A stretch of DNA of 64,000 nt from Oleiagrimonas citrea (lineage in GTDB: Bacteria > Pseudomonadota > Gammaproteobacteria > Xanthomonadales > Rhodanobacteraceae), in the NCBI RefSeq assembly GCF_012395255.1, contig NZ_JAAZQD010000002.1, positions 372,001-436,000 of the forward strand, in the 5' to 3' direction. Below the pieces are notes generated by a model. It had not been told where the DNA came from, searched no databases, and saw only the letters and a list, made by a program, of their open reading frames with translations. The position numbers were made by a program, and so were the translations under genes. Shown here piece after piece: positions 26,634 through 35,710 of the stretch; position 1 is the first letter of the stretch; every line of letters begins with the position of its first letter.

Positions 26634-26981
26634 ATGGAGTGTTTTGCGCATCAAGGAAAGCATGCCGTCGGACTATGCAAGGTCTGCGCGCGCGGCGTAT
26701 GTCGCGATTGCGCCATCAAAGCGGAACACAGTCTCGCCTGCTCGCAGGAACATGCGGCATTCGCCGAGAAGCTGACCGAAGTCCAGTTCGCCTCCCTGGG
26801 AAACGCCCAGCTATATCGAGCACAGCGCTATGTGCAGCCACTTGCTTCCCTGGCCTTGATTGCGCTCGGCCTGGGCTATCTCTATGCCTATGACGACGAC
26901 TTGTTCGGGTGGCTTTTTCTCGGCTTCGGCCTGCTCATGGGTCTGACGCATTTCTTCCCTAGGCGCAAAAAGAAAAGCTGA
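26634..26981 (+). CDS. Small B-box-type zinc-finger membrane protein
   Basis: A 115-residue protein; the start MECFAHQGKHAVGLCKVC at 26634 follows AGGAG by 6 nt. Residues 3-38 contain C-x2-H and several CxxC pairs plus a closing Cys and His (CFAHQGKHAVGLCKVCARGVCRDC), a pattern like the B-box zinc finger. Two membrane helices follow (PLASLALIALGLGYLYAY and LFGWLFLGFGLLMGLTHFF) and a basic RRKKKS tail. The function is unknown. It ends 4 nt before the next gene and is probably co-transcribed with it. Confidence 0.72.
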   Translation: MECFAHQGKHAVGLCKVCARGVCRDCAIKAEHSLACSQEHAAFAEKLTEVQFASLGNAQLYRAQRYVQPLASLALIALGLGYLYAYDDDLFGWLFLGFGLLMGLTHFFPRRKKKS

Positions 26982-26985
26982 TTCG

Positions 26986-27387
26986 ATGGCGCATTCGCCC
27001 GATGGCGCAGAAGGCTCGTGCGCGAAGATCGCCGAAGCCTGGATCCATCTCTGGTCGGGGCCTGAAACTCCCGCCATCGGTCCGGATGTGGGTGACTCGC
27101 CGCTGGACTGGACGCTTCCACGCGAAGAGCCGAAACGTTGCCTCGAAGTCATTCTCGAGATACTCGAACGCATCGACACCTCCTCACCGAACGACCTCCT
27201 GGCCGTGCTGGCTGCCGGACCACTCGAAGATCTTCTTGTCATGAACGGCCCTGCCGTCATCGATGAAATCGAGACGCTTGCCCGCCAACGCCCTCCATTT
27301 CGACGCCTGCTCAATGGCGTTTGGTACCGACGCTGTGAGCCAGACATTCGTGCCAGACTGGCCAAGTATCTACGGCATCGTTGGTAA
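26986..27387 (+). CDS. DUF6869-like hypothetical protein
   Basis: A 133-residue soluble acidic protein. The region SPNDLLAVLAAGPLEDLLVMNGPAVIDEIETLARQRPPFRRLLNGVW matches my recollection of DUF6869 proteins, in which LAAGPLEDLL is the core. It is likely all-helical. The function is unknown; the family often occurs in single copies near small orphan genes. It starts 4 nt after the B-box-like gene, so the two are co-transcribed. No signal peptide or metal motif is seen. Confidence 0.65.
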   Translation: MAHSPDGAEGSCAKIAEAWIHLWSGPETPAIGPDVGDSPLDWTLPREEPKRCLEVILEILERIDTSSPNDLLAVLAAGPLEDLLVMNGPAVIDEIETLARQRPPFRRLLNGVWYRRCEPDIRARLAKYLRHRW

Positions 27388-27473
27388 TCGCGCTGTCGGC
27401 TATGCATCGGCGCATGAATACCTCCGCCATACTCGCAGCACCACCCCGCTGACAGGCTTCGGAGAGTCTTTGC

Positions 27474-27854
27474 GTGAACCTCAATCAGATCACCCTCCCA
27501 GTCACCGACTTCGAACGCACCGTGGCTTTCTACCGCGACATGGGTTTCACGCTGATCGTGCACTCGCCGCCGCGCTACGCGCGCTTCGCCTGCCCCGATG
27601 GTGACGCGACGTTCTCGCTGCACCGCACGGAGCATCCGGTCGGCGACAGCAGCGTGGTCGTGTATTTCGAATGCACGGATCTGGATGCGCGCGTCGCACA
27701 GTTGCAGGCAGCCGGATTCGTGTTCCAGCAAGCACCCACGGACAAGCGCTGGCTGTGGCGCGAGGCGCGCCTGCGCGACCCTTCAGGCAACGAGCTGTGC
27801 CTGTTCCATGCCGGCGAAAACCGCAAGAACCCGCCCTGGCGCGTGAAAGATTGA
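27474..27854 (+). CDS. VOC family glyoxalase-like protein
   Basis: A 126-residue protein from a GTG start at 27474, preceded by GGAGAG. It begins MNLNQITLPVTDFERTVAFYRDMGF, the standard VOC opening. VVVYFECTDLDARVAQLQAAGF and LWREARLRDPSGNELCLFHAGENRKNPPWR complete one betaalphabetabetabeta pair, with a likely metal ligand Glu in NELCLF. The closing GENRKNPPWR occurs in many bacterial glyoxalase/bleomycin-resistance-like proteins. The substrate is unknown. It lies 68 nt before the GH18 lipoprotein gene. Confidence 0.85.
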   Translation: MNLNQITLPVTDFERTVAFYRDMGFTLIVHSPPRYARFACPDGDATFSLHRTEHPVGDSSVVVYFECTDLDARVAQLQAAGFVFQQAPTDKRWLWREARLRDPSGNELCLFHAGENRKNPPWRVKD

Positions 27855-27922
27855 ACGCCATCCACCGGCACCCTACTCACCCGAACCGCGGGCCGAAGAT
27901 CCCGCGCACCGAGTCCCCGCGC

Positions 27923-29083
27923 ATGCTCAAGTCTTCCTTCGTCGCCCTGCTCCTGCTCGGCCTGGCGCTGCTGCTCTCCGGATGCCAGCCCGCGCCACCG
28001 CCGCGCGTGGTCGGATACGCGACCATCAAGACGGACCCGGCCGACATCGAAGCCTCGCGCCTGGACGCGATCATCTTTGCCTTCGCACAGGTCGAGAACG
28101 GCGAAGTCGTGCTCGACGCCAAGCACACCGATGCTTTCGCCCGTTTCCAGCCGCTGCGTCAGCGCAACCCGAAACTGAAGCTGCTGATTTCGGTCGGCGG
28201 CTGGGGCGCGGACGGATTCTCGGATGCGGCGATGACGCCTGCCTCGCGCAAGCGTTTTGCGGACAGCGCCGTGACCCTGCTGGAACGCGTCCACGCCGAC
28301 GGCCTGGACGTCGACTGGGAATATCCCGGCCACGCTAGCGCGGGTATCAAGGCCCGCGACAGCGACCGCGTGCATTTCACCCTTCTGCTCAGCGCATTGC
28401 GCCGTGCCATGGATCACGCCTCGCGCACGCATCCGGAAGATCCGCGGCATTTCCTGCTGACCGCCGCCCTGGCCGACGGCCCATTCGTCGATCACGTCCA
28501 GTTGCGTGCGATCGCACGCCTGCTGGACTGGATCAACCTGATGACCTACGACTTCAACAACAGCATGACGCCGACCACCGGGCATCACGCCGGCCTGTAC
28601 CGCTCCGCTGTGTCGACCGCGCGGACCGATCGCTACGCCGACAAGGCCGTACGCCAGTACCTGGCCGCCCACGTACCCGCCAGAAAGATCATGCTCGGCG
28701 CGGCGTTCTACGCCCGTGCCTTCACCGATGTGCGCGACCGCGAACGCGGACGCTACCAGCCGTATGGTTCCTTTCTCGGCACCTTCGACTGGCAACAACT
28801 GAAGACCGGCTACATCGACCGCAACGGCTTCACCCGTTACTGGGACGCCCGCGCGCAGGCGCCCTATCTCTGGAACCCGCGCACGCGCACCTTCATCACC
28901 TACGACGATCCGCAATCGCTTCGCGCCAAGGCCGACTACGTGAAGGAACACCGTCTCGGCGGCATCATGTACTGGGAACAGAGTCTGGATCCGACGCATG
29001 AACTGCTGCACGCGTTGACCGACGAACTGAAGGGGCCCGTCTCGCCGGCCTCCAGCCCTCGCACACCGAAAGCACGGCCCTGA
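27923..29083 (+). CDS. GH18 chitinase-like lipoprotein
   Basis: A 386-residue lipoprotein. The signal MLKSSFVALLLLGLALLLSGC has a lipobox with Cys 21. The rest is a GH18 barrel: LLISVGGWGADGFS, the catalytic DGLDVDWEYPG (D129, D131, E133), INLMTYDFNNSMTPTTGHHAGLY, KIMLGAAFYARAF and GGIMYWEQSLD. It should cleave chitin oligomers or peptidoglycan-related glycans at the cell envelope. With the multi-domain secreted chitinase at 4869-6611 it could form a two-step path (inference). No clear ribosome binding site precedes the ATG. The upstream frame to 27671 overlaps the VOC gene and is rejected. Confidence 0.9.
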   Translation: MLKSSFVALLLLGLALLLSGCQPAPPPRVVGYATIKTDPADIEASRLDAIIFAFAQVENGEVVLDAKHTDAFARFQPLRQRNPKLKLLISVGGWGADGFSDAAMTPASRKRFADSAVTLLERVHADGLDVDWEYPGHASAGIKARDSDRVHFTLLLSALRRAMDHASRTHPEDPRHFLLTAALADGPFVDHVQLRAIARLLDWINLMTYDFNNSMTPTTGHHAGLYRSAVSTARTDRYADKAVRQYLAAHVPARKIMLGAAFYARAFTDVRDRERGRYQPYGSFLGTFDWQQLKTGYIDRNGFTRYWDARAQAPYLWNPRTRTFITYDDPQSLRAKADYVKEHRLGGIMYWEQSLDPTHELLHALTDELKGPVSPASSPRTPKARP

Positions 29084-29168
29084 CTGAAGACGGACTTCCG
29101 CCATATGAAGTCGGACCGCCCGCATCCTAGGATGGCGAGGTGATCCTTTCCCGCACACGGAGAAGCCT

Positions 29169-30008
29169 GTGCAGCCCATTGCACGCCTGATCGTCGTCTC
29201 CCTGCTCGCGATCTCGACCGCCGCGCTCGCCATCGTGCGACGACCCGGCGTGCCCGACGCACGCTACCGCGTCGAGCGCAACGCCCTGCCCGCGCTGGTG
29301 AACCTGCCCGGCGAAGGGCACGGCGCGCTGATCGCGCCGCAATGGGTGGTCACGGCCGGGCACGCCACGCTGGGCTACGACCTGAAACGGGTGTGGATCC
29401 ACAGTGCATGGCGCACGGTCGACGCAGTGATCACCTATCCGGGCTTCAAGCAGCAATTCGCCGCATTCCGGAAACAGGCCCAAGAACCGACCCTGGCTCA
29501 CTGGAAAAAACTGCATGCCGGCCTCGAAGGCATGCACGACATCGCGCTGGTCCATCTGCGCAAGCCGGTCACGGATGTGCGCCCGCTGACGCTGTACCGC
29601 GACCGCGACGAAACGGGCAAGGTCGTGCAGATCTTCGGCGCCGGCGCGACCGGCGACGGCCGGGTCGGCCAGTATCCGCACGCACCGCACCGCGGCGAGC
29701 TGCGCCGGGCCTACAACCGCATCACCCGCGCCCACGCGCAGTGGCTCGACTACCGGTTCGATTGCGGCAAGCAGGCGCTGCCGCTGGAAGGCGTGCTCGG
29801 CGACGGCGACAGCGGCGGCCCGGTGCTGATCCGGCAGCGGGGCGAATGGAAACTCGCCGGCCTGGCCGACTGGAAGCACTGGCCGCCCGGCGCCCGCACC
29901 TTCCGCGCCGGCGTCTGCGGACAGACGTTCTCCAACTCGCGCATTGCGTACTACGCGGACTGGATCAATCGCACCCTCGCGGCCCACGCTCAGCTCCCCT
30001 CCCGGTGA
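29169..30008 (+). CDS. Secreted trypsin-like serine protease (S1 family)
   Basis: A 279-residue protein from a GTG start at 29169, after GGAGA. A signal peptide (LIVVSLLAISTAALA) is followed by a chymotrypsin fold. The catalytic His is H65 in WVVTAGH, the Asp is in HDIALVHL, and the Ser is in GDGDSGGPVL. One Cys pair is likely (DCGKQ and GVCGQ). It is probably periplasmic or secreted; the substrate is unknown. The gene has its own ribosome binding site, 85 nt after the GH18 lipoprotein. Confidence 0.88.
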   Translation: MQPIARLIVVSLLAISTAALAIVRRPGVPDARYRVERNALPALVNLPGEGHGALIAPQWVVTAGHATLGYDLKRVWIHSAWRTVDAVITYPGFKQQFAAFRKQAQEPTLAHWKKLHAGLEGMHDIALVHLRKPVTDVRPLTLYRDRDETGKVVQIFGAGATGDGRVGQYPHAPHRGELRRAYNRITRAHAQWLDYRFDCGKQALPLEGVLGDGDSGGPVLIRQRGEWKLAGLADWKHWPPGARTFRAGVCGQTFSNSRIAYYADWINRTLAAHAQLPSR

Positions 30009-30097
30009 CCCGCGCCCGCGCATGAGCGCGCGGCCGTCCGCTGCTATGCTGCGGCGAACGCGGGCCTTGGCGCACCGCGATCAGACAGGGACGACCG

Positions 30098-31282
30098 ATG
30101 CCGAACATGGAGTCACCCTCGAATCCGCCGCGCAATCTGGTGGTGTTCTGCGACGGCACCAACAACCAGTTCGGCGAGCACAACACCAACGTGATCCGCC
30201 TGCTGGCGGCCTCGGCGCGCGATGCGCAGCAGCAACTGGCGTTCTACGATCCCGGTGTCGGTACTTTCGCTGCCACCGGCGCGCTGACGCCAATCAGCAG
30301 GCGCGTGACGCAACTGCTGGGATCGGCATTCGGCTTTGGTCTCACTCGCAATGTCGGCCTGTGCTACGACTTCCTGATGCAGCATTACCGGCCGGGCGAC
30401 CGCATTTACCTGTTCGGTTTCAGCCGCGGCGCCTACACGGCGCGTGTGCTGGCGGCGCTGATCCACGTCTGCGGTCTGCTACGTACCTACAACCCGAATC
30501 TCGCCGAGTACGCCATGCGATTGTTCCGGCGCGAAGCGGTGCAGGCCAAGAAGCGCAACGACCGCGCCGAAGCCGATGCCCATGTCTACCGCAGCCTGCA
30601 CCTGCCACTGTGTGAACAATTCCGCGACACCTTCTCGATCACACCACCGATCCATTTCCTCGGCGTCTGGGACACCGTGTCCAGCGTCGGCTCGATCTAC
30701 AACCCGTTCAAGCTTCCGTACACGCGCTGGAATCCCAGCGTGCGGACCGTGCGCCATGCCGTCTCCATCGACGAACGCCGCAAGTTCTTCCGCACCAATC
30801 TGTGGTCCTCGTCAAATACGGACACGGATGTGAAGCAGATCTGGTTCGTCGGCGCGCATGCGGATGTCGGCGGCGGCTACCCGCGCACGGAAAGCGGACT
30901 GGCGAAGATCGCCCTGGCCTGGATGATGGACGAGGCGCAGGCCTGCGGGCTGCAGCTCGACCCTGCGCAACGCGCACAGGTGCTTGCCGATCCGCCGCCG
31001 GATGCGCTGGGACCGATGCACGATGCGCTGGACCGCCTCGGCTGGAAACTGGCCCAGTGGGCACCGCGTCGCGAATGGTTGCGTGACGCCGCCAGCGGTC
31101 GCTACACGCCGCACTGGCGCTTTTCGCCGCGCCCACTGCCCCGTTTCATCGAGGAAGGCGCGACCATCCACAGCTCGGTATTCCGTCGCATGCGCGACGA
31201 CCCCGGCTACCGCCCGCCGAACCTGCCCGACGTCGCCTACGACGAATCCGGCCAGCGCCACGACGCGTTCGCCGCGGATTGA
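30098..31282 (+). CDS. DUF2235 alpha/beta hydrolase (Tle1-like phospholipase fold)
   Basis: A 394-residue protein. The opening NLVVFCDGTNNQFGEHNTNVIRLL is the DUF2235 signature. GFSRGAYTAR places the nucleophile at S109 (GxSxG). IHFLGVWDTVSSVG and QIWFVGAHADVGGGY supply family segments, the latter with the expected His/Asp. This fold is shared with type VI secretion phospholipase effectors of the Tle1 group, but no VgrG, Hcp or immunity-like gene lies beside it, so a housekeeping hydrolase is equally possible. A TATGCT box about 45 nt upstream may be its -10. Confidence 0.85.
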   Translation: MPNMESPSNPPRNLVVFCDGTNNQFGEHNTNVIRLLAASARDAQQQLAFYDPGVGTFAATGALTPISRRVTQLLGSAFGFGLTRNVGLCYDFLMQHYRPGDRIYLFGFSRGAYTARVLAALIHVCGLLRTYNPNLAEYAMRLFRREAVQAKKRNDRAEADAHVYRSLHLPLCEQFRDTFSITPPIHFLGVWDTVSSVGSIYNPFKLPYTRWNPSVRTVRHAVSIDERRKFFRTNLWSSSNTDTDVKQIWFVGAHADVGGGYPRTESGLAKIALAWMMDEAQACGLQLDPAQRAQVLADPPPDALGPMHDALDRLGWKLAQWAPRREWLRDAASGRYTPHWRFSPRPLPRFIEEGATIHSSVFRRMRDDPGYRPPNLPDVAYDESGQRHDAFAAD

Positions 31283-31307
31283 ACTGCGGCGTTCCCGTAT
31301 CGCGCGC

Positions 31308-33179
31308 TCAGGGTTCGAGCACCATCGTCTTCGACAGCGTCGACACACCGCGCTCGTCGAACGCCTCCACCGCGACCACGTAGCGCACGCCCTTGTTCAG
31401 CGAGGTCAGCTTCAGCTTCGTCGGCTTGTCCGCGAAGCGCTGGTAGGTCTCGAACAGACGGCCCTTCGCCAGTCCCCAGCGCACGTTGTAGCCGACCGCG
31501 CCAGGCACCGGCTTCCAGGTGATCTCGGCATCGCGCGTGTCGGCCAGCCGCCTGGCCGAGACCAGCACCGGCGCGGGCGGCGGCGGGCCGGTCTCGTTGC
31601 CGAACACACGCAGGTCGGCGATGGCCAGATGCTTCGCACCGACATGGATGTGCACGTAGCGGATGTAGCGCAGCGTCTGGGCGTGCTTCAGCGGCAGGTA
31701 GGCATCGGCGCGACCGCGTCGGCTCTTCGATAGGTCGGCCAGCGTGTGCCAGTGCATGCCGTCCACCGAACCCAGCAGACGAAAGCGCGTGACGATGTCC
31801 GGCGCGTCGCCGTAGCGGCCGGCCTTGTAATCGGCATAATTCACCTGCACCGCTCGCACCGTGCGCGGACCGCCTAGATTCACCGTCAGCGTCTGTCCCG
31901 GCGCATTCTTCGCCGCCACCCAGAAGGTGCGCGGATTCTCGTCCGTCGCCAGTGACGGCGGGTGATCGGCGATCTGCGACGAGGCCGTCGCCTGCTTGCG
32001 ATAGGACAGCAGCATCCAGCCAGTGAAGGTACTCTCGCCCGGCTTCAGCTTGTGCTCGGGCATGTAGTGCGGGAAATCGCCGAAGCGCGTGTTCACCCAC
32101 ATCTGGCCATCGGCGGTGAAGCCGGCGGGGTACAGGCCGATACGCCGCTCAAAGGTCCAATTGGTGCCGATCCAGCTGGTGCCGGTGTTCCACCAGTTGC
32201 CGTGCACGTCCTCGAACGAGGAACCGTGACCGGCACCCTGCACGAAACCGCCCGGCTTGTAGCCGATCGGGTTGTAGGGTGCGTAGTGGAATGGCCCCAG
32301 CGGCTTGTCACTGGTGTACACACCGGTGGCGTAGACGTTGTACTCGGTGCCGGGCGCGGCGTACTGCAGGTAGTAGTGGCCGCCGTGCTTGTTCATCCAG
32401 GCGCCCTCGATGTACGGCGCAATGGTGGTATTCGAATGATTGCGGCCGAAGCGCTCCCAACCGTGCTGGGCCGGATGCAGCTTGATCAGCGTCACCGGAT
32501 CGCCGGGATACGTGACGCGCTTGCCCTCGCCCTCGGATGCCTTGTCCAGCGCCAGATTCATCTGGATACCGTAGAGCGGATGGACGTTGGAGGAACCCCA
32601 GTACAAGTACACCTTGCCGTCGTCATCCTGGAACAGACCGGGGTCCCACGGACCGGACGGCAGGCGTCCCGGCAGAATCGACTTACCGGGCCATGTGGTC
32701 TTCGGCACCATCGGCAACCAGCGGGTCCAGAACGACCAGTGCCCCGACGCAGGATTCGTGCTGAACAGCAACGGCTGCGGCCGCATCGAGGCACGCATCA
32801 GGAACAGTTTGCCATCGGCGACCAGCGTGGCGGGCGCCACTTCACTGTGGAACGGCCAACGATCGGGCTGGATGAAGCGCCAATGCACCAGGTCCGTCGA
32901 TCGCCAGTAGCCATCCGCCAGGGTCTGGAACAAGTAGTAGGCGCCCTTGAAGCGCACCACCGCCGGATCCGCGCCGGTGCGGTAGGAAATGCCCCGGTTC
33001 ATCTGTTCGTAGTTGTAGCGGTAGTCGATATCGACCGGATTGGCGTAGGTGGCGCGCGGCGGAGCCGCCCGCGACACGGCATGCGCCAGCGGCGCAGCCA
33101 GCAGAAGCCCCGCAACGAGGCCGCAATGTAAACGTTTACATTGCGAAATCAAAAAGCGTTCGAACTTGCGCAAGGGCAT
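31308..33179 (-). CDS. GH43-like glycosidase with discoidin (F5/8 type C) and fibronectin III domains
   Basis: A 623-residue exported protein. A signal peptide (CGLVAGLLLAAPLAHA, to about residue 35) leads to a five-bladed propeller like GH43 enzymes: GADPAVVRFKGAYYLFQT, the DPGLFQDDDGKVYLYWGS blade, IAPYIEGAWMNKHGGHYYLQY and QGAGHGSSFED supply the acidic and His residues. A discoidin-type sugar-binding domain (about 385-525) and a C-terminal fibronectin type III domain (about 535-620) follow. It probably removes arabinose, xylose or galactose units from plant-type glycans. A 24-bp LacI-type operator overlaps codons 12-20. The start at 33179 lacks a clear ribosome binding site. Confidence 0.82.
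   Translation of the reverse strand: MPLRKFERFLISQCKRLHCGLVAGLLLAAPLAHAVSRAAPPRATYANPVDIDYRYNYEQMNRGISYRTGADPAVVRFKGAYYLFQTLADGYWRSTDLVHWRFIQPDRWPFHSEVAPATLVADGKLFLMRASMRPQPLLFSTNPASGHWSFWTRWLPMVPKTTWPGKSILPGRLPSGPWDPGLFQDDDGKVYLYWGSSNVHPLYGIQMNLALDKASEGEGKRVTYPGDPVTLIKLHPAQHGWERFGRNHSNTTIAPYIEGAWMNKHGGHYYLQYAAPGTEYNVYATGVYTSDKPLGPFHYAPYNPIGYKPGGFVQGAGHGSSFEDVHGNWWNTGTSWIGTNWTFERRIGLYPAGFTADGQMWVNTRFGDFPHYMPEHKLKPGESTFTGWMLLSYRKQATASSQIADHPPSLATDENPRTFWVAAKNAPGQTLTVNLGGPRTVRAVQVNYADYKAGRYGDAPDIVTRFRLLGSVDGMHWHTLADLSKSRRGRADAYLPLKHAQTLRYIRYVHIHVGAKHLAIADLRVFGNETGPPPPAPVLVSARRLADTRDAEITWKPVPGAVGYNVRWGLAKGRLFETYQRFADKPTKLKLTSLNKGVRYVVAVEAFDERGVSTLSKTMVLEP
33122..33145. promoter_or_regulatory. 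24-bp perfect palindromic operator within the GH43-like gene
   Basis: The arm CGCAATGTAAAC is followed by its exact reverse complement. The core TGTAAACGTTTACA fits the LacI/GalR and CcpA-type operator consensus. It overlaps codons 12-20 of the GH43-like gene. No regulator gene of that family lies in the window. Confidence 0.75.
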
Positions 33180-33344
33180 GACGAGGCACCGGGAGCAGCG
33201 GCGCGCCGCTGCCCGGCGCGCAGGAAATACGCCCAGTCGCGACCGGGCGGGGGAAGACAGTCATCCTCCTACAGCCGGCACGCCCCTGGCAACCGAACCA
33301 TCGGCACAGGAACGTCCGGCCCCGTTGCAGCCGGACACGCGACG

Positions 33345-33740
33345 CTACGTCGCCGAAGTGCCGGCGCGACTCGACCGCAGCACCATCACGCCCATCAGCA
33401 GCATCCCCAGCAGCACGCCGATCGAGCCCAGACTCAGGATCGGCTCGAGCACAGTCTCCGGATACACGTGACCGTACAGCAGCAGCAGTCCGATGGAGAG
33501 CAGTGCGGCGCACACGATGTGCAACCAGAACTGGATACGTGCGATCCAGCGTCCCGGCGTGGTCAGCCACAGCTTGTGGATGATGGCGTAGATGAACGAC
33601 ACCACGAAACCGACCAGCAGGATATGCGCGTGTGCCACCAGCTGACCGTGATTCTTCGATGCCGCCATGTAGATGCCCACACACAAACCGAACACCGCGA
33701 AACCCAGCGCCCACAGCAGAAACTTTCTGTCGTAGTTCAT
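33345..33740 (-). CDS. Four-helix membrane protein of unknown function
   Basis: A 131-residue protein starting MNYDRKFLLWALGFAVFG at 33740, with GGGGGC just upstream. Four hydrophobic segments are visible: FLLWALGFAVFGLCVGIYMA, HILLVGFVVSFIYAII, WLHIVCAALLSIGLLLLYG and IGVLLGMLLMGVMVL. His residues in the HGQLVAHAHILLVG helix recall the heme/copper-binding helix of terminal oxidase subunit I, but the protein is too short for that. Similar small proteins occur in many proteobacteria, also beside TonB or sugar genes. The function is unknown. It lies 165 nt upstream of the GH43-like gene. Confidence 0.7.
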   Translation of the reverse strand: MNYDRKFLLWALGFAVFGLCVGIYMAASKNHGQLVAHAHILLVGFVVSFIYAIIHKLWLTTPGRWIARIQFWLHIVCAALLSIGLLLLYGHVYPETVLEPILSLGSIGVLLGMLLMGVMVLRSSRAGTSAT

Positions 33741-33949
33741 AGCGCCCCCATGCTGGCAACCCGTCATGGGACCGGACCTTCACCCGGTCCCGCCGTGTAA
33801 CGCCCTTGCCGATCCAGCGAGTCCAGAGCACCCTTGTCTCGCTGCTGGCGACGATAGCACTGTTGTCGACGCGTAGCGTCCGCAATTCGGCCTAGTCCTC
33901 GGGCCGTGCGACGCACATACCAGGCGGGTCAGCCAAACATCTCGAGCAT

Positions 33950-33978
33950 AAAAAAACGGCCCCGCAATGCGGGGCCGT
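33950..33978 (-). terminator. Rho-independent terminator of rpoH
   Basis: A perfect 10-bp stem (ACGGCCCCGC with its complement, 3-nt loop) is followed on the minus strand by TTTTTTT. It lies 27 nt past the rpoH stop. Confidence 0.9.
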
Positions 33979-34004
33979 TCGGATGTGGTATCGAGTCCGC
34001 GCGC

Positions 34005-34862
<858 letters not shown>

Positions 34863-34891
34863 GAACTCGAACCTCCTGAGGAACGTTCAGA

Positions 34892-34918
34892 CTAGCACTC
34901 TAAAGGTTGGAGTGCTAA
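34892..34918. promoter_or_regulatory. CIRCE element (HrcA operator) in the rpoH leader
   Basis: CTAGCACTC-N9-GAGTGCTAA matches the CIRCE consensus TTAGCACTC-N9-GAGTGCTAA at 17 of 18 positions with the exact 9-nt spacer. It lies between the rpoH promoter and start codon, about 30 nt upstream of the ATG. HrcA bound there should repress rpoH. Confidence 0.85.
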
Positions 34919-34956
34919 GGAGCCGGGAAAGTTCCGGCGCCGCATAACTGTACTTA

Positions 34957-34984
34957 ATAGTACACCAAGTCCAGACAAAGTCAA
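34957..34984 (-). promoter_or_regulatory. Sigma-70 promoter of rpoH
   Basis: Read leftward, TTGACT (34979-34984) and TACTAT (34957-34962) are 16 nt apart. The -35 overlaps the ung stop codon. An inverted repeat TGTACT-N4-AGTACA (34949-34964) covers the -10 and could bind another regulator. Transcription should start near 34950, upstream of the CIRCE element. Confidence 0.75.
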
Positions 34985-35691
34985 TCTGTGGCGGTCTGTC
35001 GCAGCGTTTCCAGCGGCGGCAGCGACCAGTCGATCGGCGTCTGGCCGTGGGCTTCCAGGTACTGATTCGCGCGGGAAAAATGCGCGCAGCCGAGAAAGCC
35101 GCGGTGCGCCGACAACGGCGAGGGATGCGGTGCCCGCAGGATGCCGTGGCGCCGGCTGTCGATGCGCTTCGCCTTGCTGCCGGCGTGGCTGCCCCAGAGC
35201 AGGAAGACCAGGTTTTCGCGCTCCTGGTTCAGCACATCGATGACGTGGTCGGTGAACCCTTCCCAGCCCTTTCCGCGATGCGATGCGGCCTGGCCGCGTT
35301 CCACCGTCAGCACGGTGTTGAGCAGCAACACGCCGCGATCGGCCCAGGGCGTCAGGCAACCGTGATCCGGACGCGGGATACCGAGATCATTCTCGATTTC
35401 CTTGAAGATATTGACCAGCGAGGGTGGCGCCGGCACGCCGGGACGGACGGAGAAACACAAGCCGTGTGCTTGGCCCGGACCGTGATACGGGTCCTGGCCC
35501 AGGATCACGACTTTCACCATGTCGAACGGCGTGTGGTCGAACGCTGCGAAGATTTCCCCGCCGGGCGGATAGATCTCCTTGCCAGCGCGCTTCTCGGCGC
35601 GCAGGAAGTCCCCCAGCGCCTGCATGTCCGGTCGCTGGAAGTAGTCGCCCACGCGCTGCTTCCAGGAGGGTTCCAGTCGCAGTTCGCTCAT
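34981..35691 (-). CDS. ung: Uracil-DNA glycosylase
   Basis: A 236-residue family-1 UDG. The catalytic Asp is D67 in [20 protein letters not shown]; the minor-groove loop is [11 protein letters not shown], and [10 protein letters not shown] and [13 protein letters not shown] are further family motifs. It removes uracil from DNA as the first step of base excision repair. An AAGGA site precedes the ATG. It begins 19 nt after the response-regulator stop, so it is probably part of the ftsE-ftsX-regulator-ung transcript. Its 3' end contains the rpoH promoter. Confidence 0.96.
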   Translation of the reverse strand: MSELRLEPSWKQRVGDYFQRPDMQALGDFLRAEKRAGKEIYPPGGEIFAAFDHTPFDMVKVVILGQDPYHGPGQAHGLCFSVRPGVPAPPSLVNIFKEIENDLGIPRPDHGCLTPWADRGVLLLNTVLTVERGQAASHRGKGWEGFTDHVIDVLNQERENLVFLLWGSHAGSKAKRIDSRRHGILRAPHPSPLSAHRGFLGCAHFSRANQYLEAHGQTPIDWSLPPLETLRQTATD

Positions 35692-35710
35692 CGCTTCATC
35701 CTTGATCGGT

